Assembly: GCF_009900715.1 (NCBI RefSeq)
Contig: NZ_JAAAJC010000007.1
Span: forward strand, 1 to 64,000
Direction: 5' to 3'
DNA length: 64,000 nucleotides
Origin: Halococcus salsus
GTDB lineage: Archaea > Halobacteriota > Halobacteria > Halobacteriales > Halococcaceae
The notes below the pieces were generated by a model. It was given only the letters and a program-made list of their open reading frames with translations, did not search any database and was not told the origin of the DNA. Position numbers and translations under genes: made by a program. This document shows positions 25,471-35,016 of this stretch, one piece after another. Position 1 is the first letter of the stretch, and each line of letters opens with the position of its first letter.

Positions 25471-26829
25471 TCAGTGGTCGTGGTCGTGACTGTGATCGTG
25501 GTCGTGTCCGTCGTGGTCGTGACCGCCGCCGTCGGCGCTGATGTCGCCACCGGCCACGAGCGCGTCGTGGTCGCCCTCGATCATGTCGAGGTCTTTCAAA
25601 CTATCGCGCTCCTCGAAGTCCTGGACCGCGGCTTCGAGGTCGGCCTGGGTCAGCACGGTTCGCTCCTCGGTCAGCGCGTCGAGCACCGCCTCGCGAAGCA
25701 CGAGTCTGAGGTCGCTGCCGGTGAGACCCTCGGTGTCGGCGGCGAGCGCCTCGGGGTCGAAGTCCTCGATCTCCATCTCCTGGGTGATTATCCGGAGGAT
25801 GTCCGAGCGCATCAGCGAGTCGGGCTTCGGGAAGTTCACGATCTCGTCGAAGCGCCGCCACGCCGCCGCGTCGAGCTGGTCCGGGTGGTTGGTCGCGCCG
25901 ATGAGGAGCACCTCGTCGTTGATCAGGCTGATCTCGTCGATCGACTTCAGGAGGGTGTTGACCGCGCGCTTGAGCGCGACGTGTTCGTCGGAGTTCCTGG
26001 TCTTGGCGACGAAGTCGAACTCGTCGATGAAGAGGATACACGGCGAGAGACGTTTGGCGACCTCGAAGGTCTTCTCGACGTTTTTCGCGGTCTCGCCGAG
26101 ATACTGACTCGTCACCATCGAGAGTTTGACCTCCACGAACGGGAGATCGAGTTCGTGGGCGAGCGCACGCGAGGTCGTGGTTTTGCCCGTTCCCGGCGGC
26201 CCCACGTAGAGGAGCTTCCCGATCTCGCGCAGGCCGATCTGGGCGAGGTAGTCGCGGTGTTCGATCGCCTTCATTATCTTCTGGATCTCGTTCTTCTGGT
26301 CCGCGGTCAACACGAGGTCGTCGAGGGTCATCTCGACCTCCTCGGGCGCGCGGATCTCCACGAGGTCGAGCATCTCCTCGTCCTCCTCCTCGTCGAAGTA
26401 CTCCTCCAGCAGGCTGTCGATCCAGACGCGGTCGGCGTGCATCGGCCGGTTCGCCTCGCGGGCGGTCTCGTAGTCGACCCCCTCGACGTCGATCGCCGCC
26501 GCGAGCGTCGGGTTCGCCAGCAGCCGGTCGGCGTCGGCGCGGTCGGCGAACCACTCGGTCGCCATCTCGTGTTCGGAGAGGGTGATCGAGCCCGCGAAGT
26601 CGTCGTGGTCGGTGAACATCAGCCCCGAGACCGCCCCCCACGGGTCGCCGACGCCGGTGGCCTCGCGGGCGTTGGTCTCGTTCGCGGTGAGCGGGCGCTC
26701 GATCCCGCCGCCGTCCCAGAGCGCGCGCCGGTAGGCCGGCGGGAGGTCGTCGGGGTCGCGGTCGCGGTCGTTGTTGTAGATGTGCGTCGTGAGGAGAAAT
26801 TCGACGACGTCCAGTTCCGAACTGCTCAT
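25471..26829 (-). CDS. AAA-family ATPase with His/Asp-rich C-terminal tail
   Basis: 452 residues. An N-terminal domain (1-170) precedes one AAA module: Walker A GPPGTGKTTTSRALA (near 209), Walker B CILFIDEFDFVAK, sensor LIGATNHPD and arginine-finger region AAAWRRFDEIVNFP. The last 16 residues are almost only His and Asp (HDHDGHDHDHSHDHDH), likely to bind metal. It is directly followed by the PhnP-like hydrolase with a one-base gap. Role unknown; a remodelling or metal-delivery ATPase acting with the hydrolase is conceivable. Confidence 0.85.
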   Translation of the reverse strand: MSSSELDVVEFLLTTHIYNNDRDRDPDDLPPAYRRALWDGGGIERPLTANETNAREATGVGDPWGAVSGLMFTDHDDFAGSITLSEHEMATEWFADRADADRLLANPTLAAAIDVEGVDYETAREANRPMHADRVWIDSLLEEYFDEEEDEEMLDLVEIRAPEEVEMTLDDLVLTADQKNEIQKIMKAIEHRDYLAQIGLREIGKLLYVGPPGTGKTTTSRALAHELDLPFVEVKLSMVTSQYLGETAKNVEKTFEVAKRLSPCILFIDEFDFVAKTRNSDEHVALKRAVNTLLKSIDEISLINDEVLLIGATNHPDQLDAAAWRRFDEIVNFPKPDSLMRSDILRIITQEMEIEDFDPEALAADTEGLTGSDLRLVLREAVLDALTEERTVLTQADLEAAVQDFEERDSLKDLDMIEGDHDALVAGGDISADGGGHDHDGHDHDHSHDHDH

Positions 26830-26952
26830 TCCGGGCCGTTAGCAGTTCCGAACGAATAAGACCGTCGAAGCGCGGCTCGGACCACGTAAACCACAATGAA
26901 AGAACGGCGAGTTTAGGTGGGATTTAACCGGATTCGGCCCCGAAACGGGGGT

Positions 26953-28092
26953 ATGGCCGACACCACTCCGGTGGTCGTGGCGGCGTATCGAACGGCCCAG
27001 GGCAAGGAGGACGGCGTGTTCTCGGAGGTCCGGAGCGAGGACCTCTCGATCCCGTTGATCAACGAGATCCTCGCCGAGACGGGGCTCGCGGGCGACGACG
27101 TCGACGACCTGATGTGGGGTTGTGCCCAGCAGCGCGGCGAGCAGGGCAACAACGTCGCGCGGGTCATCTCGTTGCTCTCGGATCTGGGCGAGTCGGTCCC
27201 CGCGACGACGATCAACCGCTGGTGTGCCTCCTCGGCCCAGTCGATCATCTCGGCCTCGGACGCGATCCGGGCGGGCCAGCGCGACGCCGTCCTCGCGGGC
27301 GGGGTCGAGAGCATGAGCCGGGTGAAGATGGGCCAGAACTCCCAGAACATGCACCCGCGGCTCAACGAGAACCACAACGTGGCCGCGCTCCAGATGGGGA
27401 TGACCGCCGAGGAGGTCGCCGAACGCTACGACGTCACCCGCGAAGCACAGGACGAGTACGCGGCCCGTTCCCAGCAGCGCGCGGTCGAAGCAACCGAGGA
27501 GGGCCGCTTCGACGACGAGATCGTCCCCGTCGACAACGGCGAGGAGACGATCGACACCGACGAGGGGCTCCGACCGGGAACCACCGCCGAGAAGCTCGCC
27601 GACCTCCCCACCGTCTTCAAATCCAAGGGCACGGTGACGCCGGGCAACGCCTCGCAGGTCTCCGACGGCGCGGCGGCGACGCTGATCACCAGCCGCGCGT
27701 TCGCCGACGACCACGGGCTCGACGTGCTGGCCGAGGTCGGGGGCAATAACGTCGCAGGCGTCGAGCCCGAGGTGATGGGTATCGGTCCCGTGCCCGCCAC
27801 GCGAGGGCTGCTCGACCGCGTCGGCCGGGAGATCGACGACTACGGGCTGGTCGAGCTCAACGAGGCGTTCGCCTCCCAGACCCTCTACAGTCAGCGCGAA
27901 CTCGGCATCGACGACGAGATCTTCAACGTCAACGGCGGCGCGATCGCGATCGGCCACCCGCTCGGGGCGAGCGGCGCGCGTCTCCCGGTGACGTTGATCC
28001 ACGAGATGGCAAAGCGAGACGTCGACCGCGGGATCGCGACCGAGTGCGTCGGCTTCGGGCAGGGCGCGGCGATCGAGTTCTCGCGACCGTAG
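26953..28092 (+). CDS. Acetyl-CoA acyltransferase (thiolase)
   Basis: 379 residues from ATG 26953. The nucleophile is Cys91 in [11 protein letters not shown]; later come NEAFASQ and [16 protein letters not shown] with the catalytic His, and a final active-site Cys in [10 protein letters not shown], where the usual third position Gly is Phe. It condenses or cleaves acyl-CoA in beta-oxidation, isoprenoid or PHA precursor pathways. An acyl-CoA dehydrogenase is encoded 2 kb away. Twelve further codons upstream are open but the conserved start is here. Confidence 0.93.
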   Translation: MADTTPVVVAAYRTAQGKEDGVFSEVRSEDLSIPLINEILAETGLAGDDVDDLMWGCAQQRGEQGNNVARVISLLSDLGESVPATTINRWCASSAQSIISASDAIRAGQRDAVLAGGVESMSRVKMGQNSQNMHPRLNENHNVAALQMGMTAEEVAERYDVTREAQDEYAARSQQRAVEATEEGRFDDEIVPVDNGEETIDTDEGLRPGTTAEKLADLPTVFKSKGTVTPGNASQVSDGAAATLITSRAFADDHGLDVLAEVGGNNVAGVEPEVMGIGPVPATRGLLDRVGREIDDYGLVELNEAFASQTLYSQRELGIDDEIFNVNGGAIAIGHPLGASGARLPVTLIHEMAKRDVDRGIATECVGFGQGAAIEFSRP

Positions 28093-28137
28093 GTCGAGCA
28101 GGCTCGTCGCTCGACCGTTCGACCCGTCCACGAACTG

Positions 28138-28142
28138 TTTTT
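28138..28142 (+). terminator. T-tract after the thiolase gene
   Basis: TTTTT in the context GAACTGTTTTTCG lies about 46 bases after the thiolase stop, in the convergent spacer before panB. Archaeal transcription often ends at such U-rich runs. Confidence 0.45.
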
Positions 28143-28170
28143 CGCGACCGTACGGCACACTCCACCGGTC

Positions 28171-28977
28171 TCAGTAGAGGTCGTCGAGGTCGCGTTCGAC
28201 GTGGCTGTGCTCCTCGGCCGGGAACGCGCCGCTCTCGACCGCCTCGACGTACGCCGACAGTGCACTGTCCATCTCGCGCTTAACGTCGCCGAACGCCTCG
28301 GCGAACGGTGGCAGCCGGTCGCTCGTCCCGAGCACGTCGTTCACCACGAGCACCTGTCCGTCGCAGTCGGGGCCTGCGCCGATGCCGATAGTTGGGATCG
28401 CGATCTCCGCGGTGACCTGTGCCGCGAGGTTCGCGGGGACGTGTTCGAGCACCAGCGCGAACGCGCCCGCGTCGGCGTGGGCGGTCGCGAGGTCGGCGAT
28501 CTCCCGGGCGGCCTCCTCGGACGTTCCCTGACGGGCGTAGCCGAGCTGGTTGACCTTCTGAGGGGTGAGCCCGAGGTGAGCCATCACCGGGACCCCGAGC
28601 TCGGCGAGCCGCTCGGTGAGGGCAACGGTGTGCGGGCCGCTCTCGAGTTTGACGGCGTGGGCGTTCGCCTCCTTCATCATCCGGCCCGCGTTCTCGATGC
28701 TCTCGGCCTCGCTCACCCCGAAGCTCAGGAAGGGCATATCAGCGATCACGAGCGTCTCGTCGGTCGCGCGAGCGACCGCGGCGGTTCGGGAGGCGACCTC
28801 GTCGACCGTCACGGGGATGGTCGAGTCGTAGCCGAGCGCCGCGTTGCCCATGCTGTCGCCGACCAGCACCGCGTCGACCCCTGCCGCCTCGCAGGCCGCC
28901 GCGGTCGGCGCGTCGTAGGCGGTCACCATCGTGAGCGGCGCGTCGCCCGCCCGGAACTCCCTGACTGTCGTCGGCAT
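28171..28977 (-). CDS. panB: 3-methyl-2-oxobutanoate hydroxymethyltransferase
   Basis: 268 residues. Family motifs are [37 protein letters not shown], the VKLESG segment with active-site Lys, AHLGLTPQ and [18 protein letters not shown]. It makes ketopantoate from 2-ketoisovalerate for pantothenate and CoA synthesis. The ketopantoate reductase gene panE is in this window at 43514. ATG 28977 is chosen at the conserved MPTTVREF start. Confidence 0.95.
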   Translation of the reverse strand: MPTTVREFRAGDAPLTMVTAYDAPTAAACEAAGVDAVLVGDSMGNAALGYDSTIPVTVDEVASRTAAVARATDETLVIADMPFLSFGVSEAESIENAGRMMKEANAHAVKLESGPHTVALTERLAELGVPVMAHLGLTPQKVNQLGYARQGTSEEAAREIADLATAHADAGAFALVLEHVPANLAAQVTAEIAIPTIGIGAGPDCDGQVLVVNDVLGTSDRLPPFAEAFGDVKREMDSALSAYVEAVESGAFPAEEHSHVERDLDDLY

Positions 28978-29065
28978 GGCGGATCCTCCACCGGCCGCCG
29001 GGGTAAACGTATCCAAACCGGCCCGATCGGACGGGTTTATGCGCTCGCGGCCCGACGAGCCCCCA

Positions 29066-29302
29066 GTGCCCGAACTCGTCGAGACCAGCGACCCCGAGGG
29101 GGTCGACTACGGCTGGGTGATGCAGACCACGTTCGTCCTCACCATCGTGGTCGGCGCACCCATCGTGGCGGCCCTCTCGGTCGGCACCCCGCTCGCGTCC
29201 TGGGAGTCGCGGGTCTCCTTCGCCGTCCGGGTCGGCGCGGTGGTCTGGGTGCTCGTCGCGCTCGCGGTCTACGGCTACGCCCGCCGGATGACGAGGGAGT
29301 GA
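29066..29302 (+). CDS. 78-residue two-helix membrane protein (DUF5822-like)
   Basis: The product begins VPELVETSDPEGVDYGWVMQ, then has two hydrophobic helices (TTFVLTIVVGAPIVAALSV and VGAVVWVLVALAVYGYA) and a basic end. It matches a small conserved haloarchaeal membrane family with no known function. GTG 29066 is preferred because GGTTTATG at 29034-29041 looks like its TATA box; an ATG inside that box (29039) would add nine codons. Confidence 0.72.
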   Translation: MPELVETSDPEGVDYGWVMQTTFVLTIVVGAPIVAALSVGTPLASWESRVSFAVRVGAVVWVLVALAVYGYARRMTRE

Positions 29303-29303
29303 C

Positions 29304-29879
29304 TCAGAGGTTCGTCGGCCCGTCGCCGACGTAGGAAAAGCGCGTCCCGGCGCGGTCGGCGGTCGTCTCGTCGCTCGCCGAGTCCCCGACGAACAGCGTC
29401 CGCGCCGGGTCGGCGTCGAGCCCTTCGACCGCCGCCAACAGCGGTTCGGGTGCGGGTTTTCGCTCGGCCACCGAGTCCCGGCCGACGACGGTGTCGACGT
29501 GCTGGGCGAGGTCGTGAGCGTCGAGCGCGATCCGGCAGGCCGCCTCGCAGTTGAGGGAACAGACGCCCGTCGGCAGCCCATGGTCGATGCTGTCGGCGAG
29601 CGGGAGCCGGGTCGAGGCGTGTGCGCCGTCGCGCTCGGCGGCCGCGATCATCGATTCCACGCCGGAGACCCCCGCCGCCTCGGCCACGTCGAGCAGGTCC
29701 CACGCGTCGCGGTCGCCGGGGTCGAGACCTTCCTCTCGCAGGACAGCCTGGATCTCGGTGTCGAGTTCGGCCCAATCGACCGCGAGGCGAACCAGGGTGC
29801 CATCCAGGTCGTAGACGACCGCCTCGACGTCCGCGGGGATCGCGACGGTGCCGGGGTCGAAGAGTCGATCATCCGTCAT
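29304..29879 (-). CDS. HAD-superfamily phosphatase
   Basis: 191 residues. Motif I VVYDLDGTLVRL near residue 21, motif II SLNCEAA region, Lys in AERKPAPEPLL and motif IV FVGDSASDETTADRAG. A small C1-type cap fits phosphoglycolate phosphatase-like enzymes. It overlaps the acyl-CoA dehydrogenase gene by ATGA, so they are co-translated, but no metabolic link is obvious. Confidence 0.87.
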   Translation of the reverse strand: MTDDRLFDPGTVAIPADVEAVVYDLDGTLVRLAVDWAELDTEIQAVLREEGLDPGDRDAWDLLDVAEAAGVSGVESMIAAAERDGAHASTRLPLADSIDHGLPTGVCSLNCEAACRIALDAHDLAQHVDTVVGRDSVAERKPAPEPLLAAVEGLDADPARTLFVGDSASDETTADRAGTRFSYVGDGPTNL

Positions 29880-31024
29880 CGGTCGAGGACCTCGCGGGCG
29901 ATGACGTCCTTCTGGATCTCCGAGGTCCCCTCGTAGATCGGCAGGATCTTGGCGTCGCGGTAGAGCCGCTCGACCCCACCTTCCGTGGTGTAGCCGTAGC
30001 CGCCGTGGATCTGAACGGCTTCGTTCGTCACCGACACCGCCGTCTCGCTCGCGGCGTACTTCGCCATGCTCGCCGCTTCTCGATAGTCCTCGCCCGCGTC
30101 GGCCCGCCGGGCCGCGTCCCGCACGAGGAGCCGTGCGGCCTGGGTGTCGGTTCGCATCTCCGCGAGTTTGTGGCGGATGGTCTGAATGTCGCCGATGGGA
30201 CCGCCGAACTGCTCGCGCTCGCCGGCGTACGCGACCGACTCGTCGAGGGCGTGCTGTGCGAGCCCGACGGACTGGGCGGCGATGGCGATCCGCCCGCCAG
30301 TCAGGATCGAGAGCGCCGCCGAGAGCCCGCGTCCGACCTCCGTGAGTCGGTTCTCCGCGGGGATCCTCGCGTCGTCGAAGGTCAGGGTGGTGGTGTCGCT
30401 CGCCCGGAGGCCGAGTTTCTCCTCCTTCTTGCCGACGCCGAGACCGTCGGTGTCCTTCGGCACCACGAACTGCGTGATCGTACTCTCGTCATCGCGGTCG
30501 GTCTTCGCGAAGAGAATCACCACGCCCGAGCGTTCGCCGCTGGTGATCCACTGCTTCTCGCCGTCGATGACGTACTCCTCGACCTCGCCGTCCGATCCCT
30601 CGATAGGCTTCGCCTGCGTCGTCATCGCCGCGGGGTTCGAGCCCGCGTGGGGTTCCGAGAGCGCGAACGCACCCACCGGTCTTCCACCGCTCATCTCGGG
30701 GAGCCAGCGCTCGCGCTGGGCCTCGTCGCCGAACTCCGCGAGACAGGAGGTGGCGAGACAGTGGACCGAGAGCGCGGTCGCCACCGCGAGGGTGCCGCCC
30801 GCGAGCTCCTCGTTCACCAGCGCGTAGGTCACCGAATCCGCGTCGAAGCCGCCGTACTCCTCGGGGGTCGTCAGCCCGGTGAGGTCGAGGTCGGCGAGGT
30901 CGTCCCAGACGTCCTCGGGGAACGATTCCTCCCGGTCGGCGCGCGCTGCGACCGGGCGGATCTCCTCGCGGGCGAACTCCCGGACGGTGTCCCGGATCGC
31001 GCGCTGTTCGGCGGTGAGGTTCAT
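29876..31024 (-). CDS. Acyl-CoA dehydrogenase
   Basis: 382 residues from ATG 31024. It has the three-domain ACD pattern: helical N domain (MNLTAEQRAIRDTVREF), FAD/substrate segment AFALSEPHAGSNPAAM and KQWITSGERSGVVILFAK, and C-terminal QIHGGYGYTTEGGVERLYRD with the catalytic Glu before GG. It introduces a double bond in acyl-CoA and passes electrons to ETF. The upstream nine in-frame codons overlap the aMBF1 end region and are not conserved. Confidence 0.93.
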   Translation of the reverse strand: MNLTAEQRAIRDTVREFAREEIRPVAARADREESFPEDVWDDLADLDLTGLTTPEEYGGFDADSVTYALVNEELAGGTLAVATALSVHCLATSCLAEFGDEAQRERWLPEMSGGRPVGAFALSEPHAGSNPAAMTTQAKPIEGSDGEVEEYVIDGEKQWITSGERSGVVILFAKTDRDDESTITQFVVPKDTDGLGVGKKEEKLGLRASDTTTLTFDDARIPAENRLTEVGRGLSAALSILTGGRIAIAAQSVGLAQHALDESVAYAGEREQFGGPIGDIQTIRHKLAEMRTDTQAARLLVRDAARRADAGEDYREAASMAKYAASETAVSVTNEAVQIHGGYGYTTEGGVERLYRDAKILPIYEGTSEIQKDVIAREVLDR

Positions 31025-31066
31025 GCCCCGCCCTCGGCGGCGGGCCGGCAAAAAGCACCCGCTCGG

Positions 31067-31585
31067 CTACTCGTCGACGAGGCGCACGTCGAGCCGGGAT
31101 TCGAGCGCCGCCACGACGGAGCCGCCGACGCCCGCCCGCGCCGCACCGCCCTCCTCGACGGCCCGGACGTCGTTCGCGTCGAGGTCGAGTTCGTCGGCGA
31201 GCTCCTCGACACCGAGCCCCGCGTCCTCGCGCGCCTCGCGTGCCCGGTCGCCGTAGCCCGACACGAGGTAGGGGAGTTGGTCGGAGTCGTAGTTCGTGCC
31301 CTCCTCCTCCCAGTGCGTGGAGTCACCCATCCCCGCGTCGGCGAACCGCGCGACGTTCTGGGCCGCGCGCCGTCGGCTGGTCTGCTCGCGCTGGGCCTCG
31401 GTCTCGTGGTCGTCGTGAGCCGATTCCCGCCGCTCCGTGGTCGTCTCGCCGTGCGGGACGCAGTCCCGACAGAGTTCGAGTTCGGCCCCCGCGACGGTGG
31501 CGGTCGTGAGGTCGCCGGTCTCCTTCCCACAGAGTTCACAGGAATCCCCGCCGCCGCTCGAATCGCCGGTGGAGTACTTTGGCAT
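31067..31585 (-). CDS. Archaeal multiprotein bridging factor-like HTH protein (aMBF1)
   Basis: 172 residues. An N-terminal zinc ribbon (CELCGK...CRDC, about 17-45) is followed by a polar linker and a C-terminal helix-turn-helix of the XRE/MBF1 type (DRAREAREDAGLGVEELADE, about 110-165). This is the layout of archaeal MBF1, a DNA- and ribosome-associated regulator. The start MPKYSTGDSS is the conserved family start. Confidence 0.88.
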   Translation of the reverse strand: MPKYSTGDSSGGGDSCELCGKETGDLTTATVAGAELELCRDCVPHGETTTERRESAHDDHETEAQREQTSRRRAAQNVARFADAGMGDSTHWEEEGTNYDSDQLPYLVSGYGDRAREAREDAGLGVEELADELDLDANDVRAVEEGGAARAGVGGSVVAALESRLDVRLVDE

Positions 31586-31661
31586 GGCTCGGTTTGGGGG
31601 CCCACGATAATAATCCGTCCGCAAACCGGGCGATTAAACCGCCGCTCCGCGTGTGGGGCGT

Positions 31662-32285
31662 GTGAGCGCCGACAGCGACGAGGGCGAGACGAATGGGCTC
31701 GACGTGACGGCCTGCGAGCGCTGTCCCGACCTCTGTGATTCTCGAAATCGGATCGTGAACGGCACCGGGCCCGAAGACGCCGAAGTCGTGTTCGTCGGGG
31801 AGGGCCCCGGCGAACAGGAGGACCGCGAGGGCGAGCCGTTCGTGGGCCGGAGCGGGAGCGTGCTCGACGACGCACTCCGGGACGCGGGCCTCGCGCGCCG
31901 CGACGTCCGGATCACCAACTGCGTGCGGTGTCGCCCGCCCGAGAACCGCGACCCGCACACCGAGGAACTCGACAACTGTCGGGGCTACCTCGAAACCGAG
32001 ATCAGCGGGATCGACCCCGAGGTCGTCGTTACCCTTGGAAAAGTTCCCTCCCAGCACCTCCTCGGGCGCGACGTCGCGGTGACGAAGGAAGCCGGGGACA
32101 TCGAGGAGGTCCGGTTCGCCGGGGCGGCCCACCGGGTGCTCGTCTGTGTCCACCCCGCGGCCACCCTCTACGATTCGAGCCAGCAGGAGACCTTTCGGCG
32201 GACCATCGCGACGGCGGCGGAGTTCGGCGGGGCGGGTGCGGGCGGAGAGGGCGGGAGCGGGCAGTCGCGACTCGACGGGTTTTAG
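31662..32285 (+). CDS. Type 4 (family 4) uracil-DNA glycosylase
   Basis: 207 residues from GTG 31662. Four Fe-S cysteines are visible: CERCPDLC near the start, then NCVRCRPPENRDP and CRGYL. Catalytic regions are VGEGPGEQEDREGEPFVG and VCVHPAA. It excises uracil from DNA and contains a 4Fe-4S cluster. ATTAAA at 31633-31638 is the right distance from this GTG for a leaderless start; another GTG nine bases earlier is less well placed. Confidence 0.92.
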   Translation: MSADSDEGETNGLDVTACERCPDLCDSRNRIVNGTGPEDAEVVFVGEGPGEQEDREGEPFVGRSGSVLDDALRDAGLARRDVRITNCVRCRPPENRDPHTEELDNCRGYLETEISGIDPEVVVTLGKVPSQHLLGRDVAVTKEAGDIEEVRFAGAAHRVLVCVHPAATLYDSSQQETFRRTIATAAEFGGAGAGGEGGSGQSRLDGF

Positions 32286-32321
32286 CGCAAACGCTTTGCG
32301 CCGACCGTCCGAAGCACAACC

Positions 32322-32975
32322 GTGAGCCTCGAAGCACAGCGAACCACGACGGCCGACGTGGTCGTGGTCGACTACGGCCTCGGCAACCTCCGGAGCGTGA
32401 CGCGCGGCCTCGAACGCGCCGGGGCCGCCGTCGAGATCACCGACGACCCCGACGCGTTCGCCGAGTGTGACGGCATCGTCCTCCCCGGCGTGGGCGCGTT
32501 CCGGGAGGGCGTCGAGAACGCCGACCCCTACCGCCAACCGTTGCTCGACGCCGCCGAGAGCGGGACCCCGGTGTTCGGGATCTGTCTCGGGATGCAGATG
32601 CTCCTCACCACGAGCGAGGAGGCCGACCACGCGGGCGAGGGCGACGTCGAGGGCCTCGACCTGGTCCCCGGTCGGAACCGTCGGTTCGACGGCGACCTGA
32701 AGGTGCCACACATGGGCTGGAACGAACTCGACGTCCAGCGCGACCACCCGCTGGTCGAGGGTGTCGACGGGGAGCACGCCTACTTCGTCCACTCCTACTA
32801 CGCCGACCCCGAAGACCAGGGGGCGGTGGTCGCCACCACCGACTACGGCCACGACTTCCCGAGCATCGTCGCCGACGAGTCGGGGACGGTCTTCGGCACC
32901 CAGTTCCACCCCGAGAAGTCGGGCGAGACGGGGCTCCGGATCCTCCGGAACTTCGTCGACATCTGCGCCGACTGA
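32322..32975 (+). CDS. hisH: Imidazole glycerol phosphate synthase subunit HisH
   Basis: 217 residues, GTG start. Class I glutamine amidotransferase triad: Cys in FGICLGMQMLL (near 87), His and Glu in TQFHPEKSGETG (near 195). Starting motif VVVDYGLGNLRSV and VPHMGWNEL are HisH-specific. It supplies ammonia to HisF, which is not in this window, so the histidine genes are scattered. Confidence 0.95.
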   Translation: MSLEAQRTTTADVVVVDYGLGNLRSVTRGLERAGAAVEITDDPDAFAECDGIVLPGVGAFREGVENADPYRQPLLDAAESGTPVFGICLGMQMLLTTSEEADHAGEGDVEGLDLVPGRNRRFDGDLKVPHMGWNELDVQRDHPLVEGVDGEHAYFVHSYYADPEDQGAVVATTDYGHDFPSIVADESGTVFGTQFHPEKSGETGLRILRNFVDICAD

Positions 32976-33051
32976 ACGCCGTTCGGGGCGAGGGGCGACG
33001 CGGCCGATAGCAGGCGAAAGAGCCTTTGTGCGGAGGCGCGCGTCACGGACA

Positions 33052-33999
33052 ATGGCCGAGAGCAAGTCCGTCGTCGTCGCCGCCCTCATCGCCAACGGTG
33101 CCATCGCCATTTTGAAATTCATCGGCTATCTCCTCACCGGGAGCGCCGCGATGCTCTCGGAGACCTACCAGTCGGTCTCCGACACCGGCAACCAGGTCTT
33201 CCTCCTCATCGGGATCCGGTACTCGAAGAAGCGCGCCGACCAGCGACACCCCTTCGGCTACGGCAAGTCACAGTTCTTCTATAGCTTTCTCGTCTCCGTG
33301 CTCCTGTTCGGCGTCGCGGGGATCGAGAGCGCGCGGAAGGGCTACGAGACGATCTTCGGCGAGAGCACCTTCCACATCAGCAACGCCACGCTCCCGGTGA
33401 TCGACGTCACGCTCTCGGGCGCACAGATCAGCTACCTCGTGCTGTCGCTCGCGATCCTCTTCGAGCTCTACGCACTGAAGAAGGCCTACGCCGAGATGAA
33501 ACGCCAGATCGACGAGCACAACTGGAGCGGGCTCCGGGAGGCCTTTCAGAAGACCAGCGACGTGACGACGCTGACCGCGCTGACCGAGGACTCGCTCGCG
33601 CTCGCCGCGGCGGCGATCGGGATGGTCGGGATCTACCTCACCGAGCAGACGGGCAACGTGATGTACGACGGAGCCGCCGCCCTCGTGATCGGGATCCTCC
33701 TGATGGGCTTCGCGGCCGCGCTCGCCTGGCAGAACAAGCGTCTCCTCCTCGGCGAGAGCCTCCCGACGTCCGAAGAGCGCCGTCTCCGTGAGCTCGTCGC
33801 CGACTGGAACGGCGTCGACCGGATCGTCGACTTCAAAACGGTCTACTTCGGCCCCGAGGAGGTCATCCTCGCCGCCGACGTGGCCTTCGACCGCGACCTC
33901 GACACCACCACGATCGACGACCGCATCAGCGCCATCAACGACGCGCTCATGGAGACCAACCCACAGATCCGGAACGCGTACATCGAGCCCGAGGCGTAG
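33052..33999 (+). CDS. Cation diffusion facilitator (CDF) transporter, tandem copy 1
   Basis: 315 residues, six predicted helices with AAMLSETYQSVSDTGNQVFL (metal-site Asp in helix 2), RHPFGYGKSQFFYSFL and a C-terminal cytoplasmic domain beginning near ERRLRELVADW. It exports divalent cations such as Zn2+, Mn2+ or Fe2+. A paralog follows 69 bases later, and the two share upstream sequence AAAGAGCCTTT about 30 bases before each ATG. Confidence 0.92.
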   Translation: MAESKSVVVAALIANGAIAILKFIGYLLTGSAAMLSETYQSVSDTGNQVFLLIGIRYSKKRADQRHPFGYGKSQFFYSFLVSVLLFGVAGIESARKGYETIFGESTFHISNATLPVIDVTLSGAQISYLVLSLAILFELYALKKAYAEMKRQIDEHNWSGLREAFQKTSDVTTLTALTEDSLALAAAAIGMVGIYLTEQTGNVMYDGAAALVIGILLMGFAAALAWQNKRLLLGESLPTSEERRLRELVADWNGVDRIVDFKTVYFGPEEVILAADVAFDRDLDTTTIDDRISAINDALMETNPQIRNAYIEPEA

Positions 34000-34068
34000 C
34001 GCGCTCCGGACCGGTCCGGTCATCCCCGCTACGAAAGAGCCTTTTGGCGAACGCGCGCGTCACGAGTC

Positions 34069-35016
34069 ATGGCAGAAAGCAGGTCCGTTGTCATCGCTGC
34101 CCTCATCGCCAACGCCGCCATCGCGATCCTCAAATTCGTCGGCTTTCTCATCACCGGAAGCGCCGCGATGCTCTCGGAGACCTACCACTCGATCTCCGAC
34201 ACCGGCAACCAGATATTCCTCCTCATCGGGATCCGCTACGCCGGCAAGGACGCCGACCGCCAGCACCCGTTCGGCTACGGGAAGGCCCAGTTCTTCTACA
34301 GCTTCCTCGTCTCGGTGCTCCTGTTCGGCATCGCGGGCTGGGAGAGCGCCCGCCACGGCTACGACGCCATCGTGCATCCCCACGCACCCGGCGAGGGCAC
34401 CACCGTCCTCCCGCTGGTCGGGGTCGAGATCCCCGGCGTCTGGGTCAACTACGCCGTCCTCATCGGCGCGATCCTCTTCGAGGCCTACGCGCTCCGGAAG
34501 GCCTACCTCGAGATGGAGCGCCAGCGCGAGGAGCACGGCTGGGAGAGCTTCCGCGAGGCGTTCCGGAAGACCAGCGACGTCACCACCCTCACCGCCTTCA
34601 CCGAGGACACCATCGCCGTCGCCGGCGCGGGCATCGCGCTGTTCGGGGTCTACCTCTCGCGGGTGACCGGCAACCCGATCTTCGATGCCGTCTCCGCACT
34701 GTTGATCGGGCTGCTCCTGATGGGCTTCGCGCTCGCGCTCGCTTGGGAGAACAAACGCCTCCTCATGGGCGAGAGCCTGCCCGCGAACGAGGAACGCGAA
34801 CTCCGGCGCGTGGTCGCCGGCTGGACCGGCGTCGACCGGATCGAGGACTTCAGAACGGTCTACTTCGGCCCCGAGGAGGTCATCGTGACCGGCGACGTCG
34901 AGTTCGACCCCCGCCTCGACACCACCACGATCGACGAGCGAATCACCGATATCGAGGACGCGCTCCGCGAAGCCAACCCCCAGGTGCGGAAGATCTACAT
35001 CGAGCCCGAGGCCTAG
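34069..35016 (+). CDS. CDF transporter, tandem copy 2
   Basis: 315 residues, about 70 percent identical by eye to copy 1, identical length. It keeps SAAMLSETYHSISDTGNQIFL, RQHPFGYGKAQFFYSFLV and the C-terminal TTTIDERITDIEDALREANP. The main difference is the loop between helices 3 and 4, which here has HPHAPGEGTTVLPL instead of SNATLPVID, a place where substrate or regulation could differ. Confidence 0.92.
   Translation: MAESRSVVIAALIANAAIAILKFVGFLITGSAAMLSETYHSISDTGNQIFLLIGIRYAGKDADRQHPFGYGKAQFFYSFLVSVLLFGIAGWESARHGYDAIVHPHAPGEGTTVLPLVGVEIPGVWVNYAVLIGAILFEAYALRKAYLEMERQREEHGWESFREAFRKTSDVTTLTAFTEDTIAVAGAGIALFGVYLSRVTGNPIFDAVSALLIGLLLMGFALALAWENKRLLMGESLPANEERELRRVVAGWTGVDRIEDFRTVYFGPEEVIVTGDVEFDPRLDTTTIDERITDIEDALREANPQVRKIYIEPEA

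Noticed and set aside
25471-25521. The repetitive GTGGTCGTG stretch as a CRISPR or satellite array
   Set aside because: It simply encodes the His/Asp tail of the AAA ATPase; there are no spacers.
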